Source of the DNA: Dysgonomonas sp. ZJ279
GTDB lineage: Bacteria > Bacteroidota > Bacteroidia > Bacteroidales > Dysgonomonadaceae
Direction: 5' to 3'
NCBI RefSeq assembly: GCF_011039205.1
Contig: NZ_JAAKEL010000001.1
Location: forward strand, 803,787 to 867,786
DNA length: 64,000 nt
In this document: positions 34,900 through 42,837 of the stretch, in pieces
Layout of the letters: every line of letters starts with the position of its first letter
Numbering within the stretch: position 1 is the stretch's first letter
Position numbers and translations under genes: made by a program
The notes under the pieces: generated by a model
Database searches by the model: none
What the model was told of the DNA's origin: nothing
Seen by the model: only the letters and a program-made list of their open reading frames with translations

Positions 34900-36291
34900 T
34901 TATCCGTGCATTATCGGGCCGAATATCCAGCTTGCAATAGTCAGATAAATAATAAGTCCTGTTACATCGACAATCGTAGCTACAAATGGAGCTGAAGATG
35001 TAGCAGGGTCGGCTCCCAATCTGCGGAGAATAAAAGGAAGCATCGAGCCAATGAGTGAACCCCACAATACGATTCCCACCAGAGCCAGTGATACGGTAGA
35101 GGCTACCATAATCCAATGATCACCATATAGATTCGGGAAAATGAAGTGCCATACATATATTCTGAAGAAACCTATCGATCCCAGTATAATACCAAGAGAA
35201 AGCCCGGATATTATTTCGCGTCGGAATACAGTTGTCCAGTCTTTCAGTTTTACTTCGCCGGTCGCCATGGCTTGAATTATAAGAGTCGAAGCCTGCGATC
35301 CGCTATTTCCTCCGCTCGAAATCATTAGCGGCAGAAACATTGCCAAGACAATGACCTGTGCCAACTGATCTTCGTAATACTGCATAACCGAAGCCGTCAG
35401 TAATTCGCCGATGAATAATACAATAAGCCAACCAGCTCTTTTCCATACCAGTTTGTGTATAGGCAAATCGAGATATGGTTCTTCGAGTGCGGCTGTACCC
35501 CCCATTCGTTGCATGTCCTCAGAATATTCTTCGTCTGCAACCCAAAGTATATCGTCGATAGTAACGATACCTAAAATGACTCCTTGGGCATCTATAACAG
35601 GGAGAGCTACCCTATTATTCATTTTGAATATTTTGATAGCATCTTCAGCAGGGGTATGTGCTCTAAGATATATAAGCCGTCCATCAATAAGCTCTGATAG
35701 AGTTGATTGCGGATCAGCGATTAATAAATCACGTATTCGAAGGTCATCAATGAGCACTCCGTTGTCATCGAGGATATAAATTACATCAATCGTTTCTGAT
35801 GCTTTCCCATTGCGGCGTATATATGCTAAAGCCTGTTCTACGGTATAGTCTTTGTCTATAGCCATAAAATCAGGAGTCATCAGACGTCCTACACTATCTT
35901 CGGGATAAGAAAGGAGCATAAGTACTTCTTTCCTGTCGGCCGGAGATAAGAGCGATATCAGCCTGTGAAGGAGATCCTGGTCTTTCATCTCACCAAAGAA
36001 GGATACCCTGTCATCGGGAGGGAGACTATTGATAATCTCCGATATTTTATTTCCTGATAATTTCTTTATTACACGTTCCTGCGTCGGAACATCGAGAATT
36101 CTAAATACATTGACCGATCTGTTGAGGCTCATGGTATTGATAACCAAAGGAGCATAATCGGGTAATTCGTCGATAAGATCTTCTACATCAGAGATGTTGA
36201 GATTGTCTAGAAATTCTTGTAGTTGATTAAGATCTCCTGATTCTATTAGGAGTTCTGTTTCTTTCGCTAGTAGTTCCACATTCGCTTTCAT
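34900..36291 (-). CDS. mgtE: Magnesium transporter MgtE
   Basis: A homodimeric Mg2+ channel of the inner membrane, 463 residues. The N-domain (residues about 1-130; DLIDELPDYAPLVINTM, FFGEMKDQDLLHRLISLL) is followed by two CBS domains (about 135-255; MTPDFMAIDKDYTVEQAL, NNRVALPVIDAQGVILGIVTIDD). Then comes a five-helix membrane domain (about 285-463) with the conserved SSGGNSGSQASTLIIQAMATGE pore region and LGADPATSSAPFVATIVD. The N- and CBS domains gate the pore by sensing cytoplasmic Mg2+. It is transcribed away from the Fur-family gene; a -7 element is at 36435-36442, which gives a leader of about 135 bases. Confidence 0.96.
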   Translation of the reverse strand: MKANVELLAKETELLIESGDLNQLQEFLDNLNISDVEDLIDELPDYAPLVINTMSLNRSVNVFRILDVPTQERVIKKLSGNKISEIINSLPPDDRVSFFGEMKDQDLLHRLISLLSPADRKEVLMLLSYPEDSVGRLMTPDFMAIDKDYTVEQALAYIRRNGKASETIDVIYILDDNGVLIDDLRIRDLLIADPQSTLSELIDGRLIYLRAHTPAEDAIKIFKMNNRVALPVIDAQGVILGIVTIDDILWVADEEYSEDMQRMGGTAALEEPYLDLPIHKLVWKRAGWLIVLFIGELLTASVMQYYEDQLAQVIVLAMFLPLMISSGGNSGSQASTLIIQAMATGEVKLKDWTTVFRREIISGLSLGIILGSIGFFRIYVWHFIFPNLYGDHWIMVASTVSLALVGIVLWGSLIGSMLPFILRRLGADPATSSAPFVATIVDVTGLIIYLTIASWIFGPIMHG

Positions 36292-36434
36292 CCATTATGT
36301 CTTAATTTGAGGTGAATATTATCAGAAATACTTCTATGGTAAAAATATTTCTGGGATGAACTCACATTTTTCAAACATTCGAATAAATCTTATATTATCA
36401 GCAATATAGAGGTATTCATTTGTAAAACGTGGCG

Positions 36435-36442
36435 CAAAGGTA
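36435..36442 (-). promoter_or_regulatory. -7 element of mgtE
   Basis: The minus strand reads TACCTTTG (TAnnTTTG). The 135-base leader to the ATG at 36291 is long for this window; I found no recognisable Mg2+ riboswitch in it. Confidence 0.5.
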
Positions 36443-36506
36443 GTCTTTATAATGCAGAGGGCTACAACTTTTTAAGAAAAAATATGTTGTATATAACGAG
36501 AATTGA

Positions 36507-36541
36507 AATGAAAAGTGTTACATTTGCAACATTGTTTCATT
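36507..36541 (+). promoter_or_regulatory. Dyad operator overlapping the promoter of the Fur-family gene
   Basis: AATGAAAAGTGTT (36507-36519) and AACATTGTTTCATT (36528-36541) form an imperfect inverted repeat centred near 36524. It covers a TACATTTG -7 match at 36519-36526. The inner TGTTACATTTGCAACA resembles the TGTTAT-n-ATAACA half-sites of Zur boxes more than Fur or PerR boxes. Autoregulation by the downstream Fur-family protein is inferred. Confidence 0.5.
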
Positions 36542-36558
36542 TGTATATATGTTTCATT

Positions 36559-36963
36559 ATGGATGCGGAACAAATATTAAAGCACCACAATCTGAAGAAT
36601 ACAGGTTGTCGTAAGTTTATAATCAGCGAGTTGTTGTGTAATAATCTTGCTTTGTCGGAAAATGAGATAAAACAAGCATTGCCTGATCTTTTCGACCGTG
36701 TTACATTCTATCGTTCCCTAAAAACCTTAGAAGAGAAGAAGATAATACACCGCATCATTCTACACGATGCAACTATAAAATATGCTTTGAATAAAGAAGC
36801 TATGCCAAAAGAAGATCACGCCCATTTTCATTGTGTGAAATGCGATGGTGTGACATGCTTGGAAACGGAAGTAGAAATACCTTCAAATTTACCTACGGGT
36901 TTCTCTCTCGAATCGACACAGATTCTACTGGAAGGGACATGCCCTTCGTGTAAAAAGAAATAA
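36559..36963 (+). CDS. Short Fur-family metalloregulator (Zur-like)
   Basis: A metal-responsive repressor of 134 residues. The chosen ATG at 36559 (MDAEQILKHHNLKNTGCRKF) lies downstream of the operator and -7 box; the longest frame, from 36484, would run through them. The winged-helix domain is residues 1-80 (recognition helix RVTFYRSLKTLEEKKII). The dimerisation domain has HAHFHCVKCDGVTCLE and GTCPSCKKK, giving two CxxC pairs that form a structural zinc site. Zinc rather than iron is suggested by the downstream TonB receptor and lipoproteins with His-rich segments, and by the operator shape; this is inference. The TonB gene follows 19 bases after the stop. Confidence 0.85.
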   Translation: MDAEQILKHHNLKNTGCRKFIISELLCNNLALSENEIKQALPDLFDRVTFYRSLKTLEEKKIIHRIILHDATIKYALNKEAMPKEDHAHFHCVKCDGVTCLETEVEIPSNLPTGFSLESTQILLEGTCPSCKKK

Positions 36964-36982
36964 TATAAATATATTATATTGG

Positions 36983-39436
36983 ATGAAGAAAATATTGTCC
37001 CTCATTTTATTCTTGGTTTGTAGCTTCTCTCTGTCTGCTCAGAATTATTATAGCGTAGCGGGAATAGTAAGAGACAGGGAAACAGGAGTTATCATCGAGA
37101 ATGCTGCAGTGTCGCTCCAATCTACAAGTGTAGGAGCATTTACAGATACAGAAGGTAGATATAGTTTTTGTGATATTGCTCAAGGACACTATAGTTTATT
37201 AGTGCGCCATATGGGGCACATGACCGATACTGTAAATATAGATTTGAATAAAGATATTGTAGTTGATATTCAACTGCAGCGATCATCTAATGCATTAAAA
37301 GAGATAGTGGTAGAGGCTTACGGCCGTGGTGACGGGCACCCATCTTTAGGTACTACAACCGTTAACTATAGTTCCATATATAATATGCCAATAACGAACC
37401 TGTCCAAGATGTTGACTACTGTTCCTGGTGTAGCAACTATGGATATTGGGGCAGGTGTCTCTAAACCTGTTATCAGGGGGCTGGGTTTTAATCGCATAGC
37501 TGTTATAAATAAAGGTATTACACAGCAGAATCAACAATGGGGAGCCGATCATGGCATGGAAATAAGCCAGTTCGATTTTGAGTATATAAGTGTGCATAAA
37601 GGAGCTAGTTCGTTAATGTATGGCTCGGATGCCATGTCCGGAGCAATAGACATTACACCTGCAGGATTTAGAAGACAATCTCAAGATAAGAGCGATAAGG
37701 GTTTATTTAATGGGGAAGCGATTGTCTGGGGTGCTTCTAATAACGACTTGTATGGAGGTGCTTTTAAAGGGGAGTGGCAAAAAGATAAATATTTTATCCG
37801 AGGTGTTTATTCCTATCAGGACTTTGCCGATTATAGAGTACCTGCTGATGAATTTAATTATTTATCATATAATTTTCCTATTTACGATAGACGACTGAAA
37901 AATACAGCAGGCAGAGAGCGAAATATATCATTTTCTGCCGGATATATTCTTAAAAATGTTCGTACTATATTCAGTGTAAGTGATAATTATCAAAAAAACG
38001 GATTTTTTTCGGGTGCACATGGTATTCCCGATGCTGCTAATCTTATACCTGACGGATCTGTTCGCAATATTGAGATGCCATACAATACAGCTAATCATTT
38101 TACATTGACGAATAACACTGAATGGAAGACATCGTCGTTAAGACTGCTAATCAATACAGGATATCAGGATAATCACCGCACGGAACGTTCTTCATTTCAT
38201 TCGCATTATGGAGAAGATGAGCATGATCATGAGGATGAAGACGATCATGGTCATTCTAGTCTGGAATTTGATTTCAGATTAAAGACTTATTCTACTAATG
38301 CGCGCTTGTTCTTCGATGAGAACCAAAAATGGAAAAAAACAATAGGAATGGCTCTCGAACATCAAAATAATGAGATAGGAGGGTATGATTTCTTTCTGCC
38401 ACGTTTTAATCAAACAACCGGTGGAGTATTCTTTATAAACGATTATTCAGTGTCTTCTGATTTGAGTTTTACCGGTGGTTTGCGTTACGATATGGGTAAA
38501 ATTGATATAAGCGGATTCTATGATGATGAGTTGGCTGAATATCTGAAAAATCAAGGCTATTCGCCCGAAGAAGTACAACAATATGCCCAAAGAGCCCTTG
38601 ATGTAGATCGTCGCTTTAATAGTTTTTCAGGATCTGTCGGTGTGAATTATAACATGAAAGATTATTACAATGGATATTATACCATCAAAGCTAATATTGG
38701 TAAGAGCTATCGCTTTCCTACTGCCAACGAATTAGCATCTAATGGCGTTCATCACGGAGCATTTCGTCATGAAAAAGGAAATCCGGATTTGGATGCTGAA
38801 CAAGGATATTCGTTTAATCTCGATCTTACTTGGGATAAATCTTCTACATATCAAGTTGAATTGAATTTATTTACCAATTACTTTTCTAATTTTATTTATC
38901 TTGAACCATCGAAGCAATGGTCTGTTTTACCCCATGCCGGACAATTATATAACTATCAGCAGGCAGAAGCCTTATTTGGCGGAGGCGAATATCGAATTTC
39001 GTGGCTTGCCTCAAATAATATAAAGCTGGCTACGCAAGGTGAATATGTTGTGAATAAAAATCTGGATAATAATTATCCATTACCTTTCACACCTCCTTTC
39101 ACAATGAAAAATGAAATTTCGTACGGAAAATATAGATATTATGGAAATAATAAATCCAAATTAAGTCATTACGAAATCTCTCTCTCTCACCAGTGGTTTG
39201 CCGATCAGAATCGTATTGCTCAAGGTGAAGAAAAGACTCCCGGAACAAATCTGTTTAATGTAACAGCCGGAATAGATTATAAGGTGAGTAAGAAATGTAC
39301 CATAAGGCTGAATGTGCAAGCGCAGAATATATTCGATACGCGTTATATGAATCATCTGAGTTTCTACAGAAAACTGAATATACCCGAACCGGGACGAAAC
39401 ATACAAGTATTTGTAAGAATACCATTTAGTAGTTGA
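36983..39436 (+). CDS. TonB-dependent receptor with His/Asp/Glu-rich segment (probable metal receptor)
   Basis: An 817-residue outer-membrane active transporter. The signal peptide (MKKILSLILFLVCSFSLSAQ) is followed by a carboxypeptidase-regulatory-like domain (about 22-95; VAGIVRDRETGVIIENAAVSL), a plug domain (about 110-225; GVSKPVIRGLGFNRIAVINKG, HKGASSLMYGSDAMSGAIDI) and a 22-strand barrel. Residues 406-424 read HSHYGEDEHDHEDEDDHGH, an extracellular-loop-like metal-binding stretch. Residues in FRHEKGNPDLDAEQGY are typical of the receptor family. Located directly after a Fur-family gene and before two DUF4625 lipoprotein genes, it is probably a zinc (ZnuD-like) or other transition-metal importer. 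The domain call is firm; the substrate is inferred. Confidence 0.9.
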   Translation: MKKILSLILFLVCSFSLSAQNYYSVAGIVRDRETGVIIENAAVSLQSTSVGAFTDTEGRYSFCDIAQGHYSLLVRHMGHMTDTVNIDLNKDIVVDIQLQRSSNALKEIVVEAYGRGDGHPSLGTTTVNYSSIYNMPITNLSKMLTTVPGVATMDIGAGVSKPVIRGLGFNRIAVINKGITQQNQQWGADHGMEISQFDFEYISVHKGASSLMYGSDAMSGAIDITPAGFRRQSQDKSDKGLFNGEAIVWGASNNDLYGGAFKGEWQKDKYFIRGVYSYQDFADYRVPADEFNYLSYNFPIYDRRLKNTAGRERNISFSAGYILKNVRTIFSVSDNYQKNGFFSGAHGIPDAANLIPDGSVRNIEMPYNTANHFTLTNNTEWKTSSLRLLINTGYQDNHRTERSSFHSHYGEDEHDHEDEDDHGHSSLEFDFRLKTYSTNARLFFDENQKWKKTIGMALEHQNNEIGGYDFFLPRFNQTTGGVFFINDYSVSSDLSFTGGLRYDMGKIDISGFYDDELAEYLKNQGYSPEEVQQYAQRALDVDRRFNSFSGSVGVNYNMKDYYNGYYTIKANIGKSYRFPTANELASNGVHHGAFRHEKGNPDLDAEQGYSFNLDLTWDKSSTYQVELNLFTNYFSNFIYLEPSKQWSVLPHAGQLYNYQQAEALFGGGEYRISWLASNNIKLATQGEYVVNKNLDNNYPLPFTPPFTMKNEISYGKYRYYGNNKSKLSHYEISLSHQWFADQNRIAQGEEKTPGTNLFNVTAGIDYKVSKKCTIRLNVQAQNIFDTRYMNHLSFYRKLNIPEPGRNIQVFVRIPFSS

Positions 39437-39459
39437 TTGTTAAATATAAAATAGCCAAG

Positions 39460-40056
39460 ATGAAAAAGAATTTTTTATTTGTATTGTCTTTATTTGTAGT
39501 TCTAGGATTTGCATCATGTAGTAGTGATGATAATGATACTGAAAAACCGGTAATATCGAATATTGAACCTGCGGATGGTGATGTATTGGTGATAGGAGAG
39601 AAGGTTCATTTAGAAATTGATTTGAGTGATAACGAAGAATTGGCATCATACAAAATTGATATCCACAACAATTTTGATAACCACGAACATTCGAAAGCTA
39701 GTTCAAGTGACAGCATTGCATTTTCGTTTGTTAAAACATGGACGGATATTCATGGACAAAAAAATGCACATGTTCATCATCACGAAATAGAAATACCGAA
39801 AGAGATGATGGCAAGCGATGGTATATTAAAACCTGTTCGCGAAGGTAAATATCATTTTGTAATCTACTGTTTGGACGAGGCGGGAAATGAATCTGTTTTA
39901 TCTCGCAATGTTTGCTATCATATACAGAACCCGAAGGAGGTCACGACGACGATCTTGGGCATAGCCACTAATAAATCTGTGAAATATATAAAAGAGGTTG
40001 TAAGCTTTAGATTTACAGCCTCTTTTTATTATATTTGCGCTTGTATTATGCATTAA
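39460..40056 (+). CDS. DUF4625-type lipoprotein with probable C-terminal frameshift
   Basis: A lipoprotein in the metal-receptor operon. The ATG at 39460 begins MKKNFLFVLSLFVVLGFASC with Cys20 as lipid site; an ATG at 39433 lacks this. The mature domain is Ig-like (DTEKPVISNIEPADGD, LSDNEELASYKIDIHNNFD) with His-rich segments (DNHEHSKAS, NAHVHHHEIEIP), as in DUF4625. After IQNPKEV the frame runs through a terminator hairpin (39991-40027) to 40056. One base insertion near 39931-39933 would instead give EGGHDDDLGHSH and tandem TAA stops at 39969-39974. That restored end, rich in His and Asp and placed before the terminator, looks like the ancestral C-terminus. Either a real mutation or a sequencing error in the CCC run would explain it. 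Confidence 0.75.
   Translation: MKKNFLFVLSLFVVLGFASCSSDDNDTEKPVISNIEPADGDVLVIGEKVHLEIDLSDNEELASYKIDIHNNFDNHEHSKASSSDSIAFSFVKTWTDIHGQKNAHVHHHEIEIPKEMMASDGILKPVREGKYHFVIYCLDEAGNESVLSRNVCYHIQNPKEVTTTILGIATNKSVKYIKEVVSFRFTASFYYICACIMH
39991..40027 (+). terminator. Terminator after the first DUF4625 gene
   Basis: A 13-bp stem (39991-40003 with 40013-40025, one G-U pair) is followed by a T-run. The current reading frame of the upstream gene passes through it, while the frameshift-corrected frame stops 20 bases before. Confidence 0.75.
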
Positions 40057-40069
40057 CATATAAAAATAT

Positions 40070-40672
40070 ATGAATAAACGTTTTCTGCTGATAGCTATAT
40101 TTGTCTTGTGTACTATTATCACCTTTTTTTCTTGCGAAAAGAGCACGGAATCGAGTGATACGGAACCGCCTAAGATTATGGATGTGAAAACAAATATAAA
40201 AGATGCTGTAGTAACAGACCTTGGCGATTCTCTGTTTTTAAACACAGACTCACTGAATATTGCAAGAATAGATACAATTGTATTAGGACATCGTATTCTT
40301 TTTTCTGCTAGATTTACAGATAATGAAGCTCTATCGTCGTACAGGATTGTTATAGAGGTAGATTCTAACAATAAAGGAGATGAAAGTATCAAGGATGCAA
40401 CATTTTATACAAATAGAGGGTGGACATTGTTTGGACAAGGGTTGGAATCTGTAAAAAAAGATACTACTATTGTGAAGCAGAACAGTATAATAACCACAGA
40501 GACTATTGAAGAGATGAAGGCTGGCGATACTGTCGCCAAAGATTATCCCGTAAGAGAAGGAGATTACTCCTTTAAAGTGTGCTGTGTTGATAAGGCGGGA
40601 AATCGAGATTCTTTAATCCGTACTATCAGATTATTAAGCAGTGAAACTATACTGAAAAGCCGTCTCCAGTAA
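40070..40672 (+). CDS. Second DUF4625-type lipoprotein
   Basis: A 200-residue lipoprotein with signal peptide and lipobox ending FFSC (Cys22). The single Ig-like domain shares the pattern of its neighbour: DTEPPKIMDVKTNIKDAVV, ARFTDNEALSSYRIVIEVD and the closing GDYSFKVCCVDKAGNRDSLI. Unlike the first DUF4625 protein, it has no His-rich segments and so may have a different ligand or only a structural role. It carries its own terminator at 40692-40726. Cotranscription with the upstream genes would need read-through of the terminator at 39991-40027. Confidence 0.78.
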   Translation: MNKRFLLIAIFVLCTIITFFSCEKSTESSDTEPPKIMDVKTNIKDAVVTDLGDSLFLNTDSLNIARIDTIVLGHRILFSARFTDNEALSSYRIVIEVDSNNKGDESIKDATFYTNRGWTLFGQGLESVKKDTTIVKQNSIITTETIEEMKAGDTVAKDYPVREGDYSFKVCCVDKAGNRDSLIRTIRLLSSETILKSRLQ

Positions 40673-40691
40673 TAAATATAATTTATAATCG

Positions 40692-40726
40692 AAGCGTATA
40701 TCTCACCGGATATACGCTTTTTTTAT
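40692..40726 (+). terminator. Terminator of the second DUF4625 gene
   Basis: An 11-bp perfect stem (40692-40702 with 40709-40719) with a six-base loop and a TTTTTTTA run. Confidence 0.88.
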
Positions 40727-40761
40727 TTGTTAAAGCTTAAAGCTGTTCTTAAGAATGTTTT

Positions 40762-40769
40762 TACCTTTG
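40762..40769 (+). promoter_or_regulatory. -7 element of the BtuB-like receptor gene
   Basis: TACCTTTG, 28 bases before the ATG at 40798. The space between the terminator and the ATG is only 72 bases, leaving no room for a cobalamin riboswitch. Confidence 0.5.
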
Positions 40770-40797
40770 TGCCGATAATTTTAATTTTATTAATGAA

Positions 40798-42828
40798 ATG
40801 AAACAAAAACAGAAAAGTTTTAGTGATCAGCGGGCATATCGTTTCAAGCGGTTTGTCAGGAAAGGTTATGGTGCTTTCAACAGCATGCATAGGCTAGTTA
40901 ACATTGGTGTTGTAGTAGGTTGCGTACTGACGATTGTACCTTCGGCAACAACTTCTGCTCAGTCTATAGGAGGAGAAGAGCAGCAAAAAGTGATGGAGAA
41001 AGAGTTGGATGAGGTGATGGTCACGGCCTCGCGTATAGAGATGCCGATAAATCAAACAGCCAAACTCGTAACGGTAATCTCTAAAGAACAGATTGCGCAG
41101 GCACCCGTCCAGAGTATCCAAGATCTGTTAGTGTATGTGGCTAACATTGATGTCATCCAGCGTGGAGGACATGGTGTACAAGCCGATATTTCGATCCGTG
41201 GAGGATCATTCGACCAAAATGCAATACTATTAAACGGAGTTAACCTATCCAATCCACACACGGGACATTATAGCTTCGACATTCCCATTAATCTTTCAGA
41301 CATCGAACGTATCGAAATTCTTCATGGACCATCAGCCTTGGTTTATGGATCGAGTGCATTTTCGGGTGGTGTCAATATCATTACTAAGAAAGCACTAGAT
41401 TCTAAAGCGTTTGCAAATGTAGAATCGGGTATGCACAAACTTCGGGGAATAGAAGTGAGGGGTGCTACTCAGATCGGTGCTACGAGCAATAGTTTATCAG
41501 TCGGTTATAATTCGTCCGAAGGTTATATTGCCAACAGCGACTACGACATCTACAATATGCTATGGCAAACACGATTAAAATTTAAAGGAGAATCTAAATT
41601 AGATCTACAATTGGGTTATAACGATAAAAAGTATGGAGCTAATACTTTTTATTCTCCTGCATTTCCCAATCAGTACGAGCGAACCAGCACCTATATGGGT
41701 TCGCTGAAAGGTGAATTTGGCTCTGCTCTTAAAATTATCCCTATCCTCTATTGGGACAGGCATCACGACCAATTCGATTTGGTAAAAGATACTGATTACG
41801 GCCGTAATTATCATCGGAATGATACTTATGGCGCTAACCTGATCTTTATGTACCGTTCTAAGCTGGGAGCTACAAGTCTAGGAGGGGAATTGCGCAGAGA
41901 AGATATCATGAGTAGCAATTTGGGCAAGCCAATGGTAGAGCCACACCGTAAATATAAGATGTATGACGACCGTATCAATGCCAGTGTGGTATTGGAACAT
42001 ACCTTGAATCTAAATAAATTTATAGTATCGGCAGGAGTATTAGTAAATCATAATACTTTATTGGATGGGGAGTATAAGTTTTTCCCTTCTGTCGATATCG
42101 GTTATCGGCCTATAGATGAGTTCAAGATATATACCTCGTGGAGCAAATCTACACGTATGCCTACATTTACAGACTTATATTATACAACTGAGACACATAA
42201 TGGCAACGATGGCTTAAAGCCAGAGAAATCAGAATCGCTAGATCTCGGGTTTAAATACAATGATTCATTTGTGAGTGCCTATCTTACAGGTTTCCTGATG
42301 TGGGGACGTGATATTATTGATTGGGTGAAAATCAATCCCGAAGATAAAAAATGGGCATCATGGAATCACACTGAATTAAATACACAAGGTATAGAAGCCG
42401 GTGTTAAATTTCAATTGGGTAGTTATTTACCTGTATTAGGACGAAAATCTTATCTGGCATTCGATTATGCAAGATTGCATCAGGATTGCAATACAGATGG
42501 TCTTCAATCTATATTCTCGCTTAACTATTTGAGAGATAAATTTACAACACAGTTCAGTCACGAAATATATGACGGATTATCAGCCGGATGGTTCTTTCGC
42601 TATCAAAAGCGTATGGGCTCTTACGAAAAATATGAGAATCAGGTGAAAGTAGGTAATGAACGATACCCTGCTTTTTCGACACTAGATCTTAAATTGAATT
42701 ATACGTATGATAATCTGAACTTTAATCTGAATCTGAATAATCTTTATAACACTGATTATTTTGACCGGGGTAATATTCCCCAACCCGGATTCTGGCTGAT
42801 GGGTGGAATTAGTTATACATTTAAATAA
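40798..42828 (+). CDS. TonB-dependent receptor, BtuB-like
   Basis: A 676-residue outer-membrane receptor. The N-terminus has an unusually long, basic leader (KRFVRKGYGAFNSMHRLVNIGVVVGCVLTIVP) before the signal cleavage site near TTSAQ, as in a Bacteroidales subgroup with extended signal regions. A TonB-box-like LDEVMVTASR is followed by the plug domain (IQDLLVYVANIDVIQRGGHGVQADISIRGG, IERIEILHGPSALVYGSSAFSGGVNIITKK in pieces). The barrel ends PQPGFWLMGGISYTFK. No carboxypeptidase-regulatory-like domain. BtuB resemblance suggests cobalamin or a related corrinoid or siderophore ligand, but no riboswitch or cobalamin genes are nearby. The NlpC/P60-like gene follows 9 bases later. Confidence 0.87.
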   Translation: MKQKQKSFSDQRAYRFKRFVRKGYGAFNSMHRLVNIGVVVGCVLTIVPSATTSAQSIGGEEQQKVMEKELDEVMVTASRIEMPINQTAKLVTVISKEQIAQAPVQSIQDLLVYVANIDVIQRGGHGVQADISIRGGSFDQNAILLNGVNLSNPHTGHYSFDIPINLSDIERIEILHGPSALVYGSSAFSGGVNIITKKALDSKAFANVESGMHKLRGIEVRGATQIGATSNSLSVGYNSSEGYIANSDYDIYNMLWQTRLKFKGESKLDLQLGYNDKKYGANTFYSPAFPNQYERTSTYMGSLKGEFGSALKIIPILYWDRHHDQFDLVKDTDYGRNYHRNDTYGANLIFMYRSKLGATSLGGELRREDIMSSNLGKPMVEPHRKYKMYDDRINASVVLEHTLNLNKFIVSAGVLVNHNTLLDGEYKFFPSVDIGYRPIDEFKIYTSWSKSTRMPTFTDLYYTTETHNGNDGLKPEKSESLDLGFKYNDSFVSAYLTGFLMWGRDIIDWVKINPEDKKWASWNHTELNTQGIEAGVKFQLGSYLPVLGRKSYLAFDYARLHQDCNTDGLQSIFSLNYLRDKFTTQFSHEIYDGLSAGWFFRYQKRMGSYEKYENQVKVGNERYPAFSTLDLKLNYTYDNLNFNLNLNNLYNTDYFDRGNIPQPGFWLMGGISYTFK

Positions 42829-42837
42829 TAGCACAAT

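Noticed and set aside
36484..36558. 25-codon N-terminal extension of the Fur-family protein
   Set aside because: Overlaps the -7 box and the dyad operator; the family normally begins about where the ATG at 36559 lies.
40727..40797. Cobalamin riboswitch before the BtuB-like gene
   Set aside because: Only about 70 bases lie between the terminator and the ATG; too short, and no B12-box-like sequence seen.
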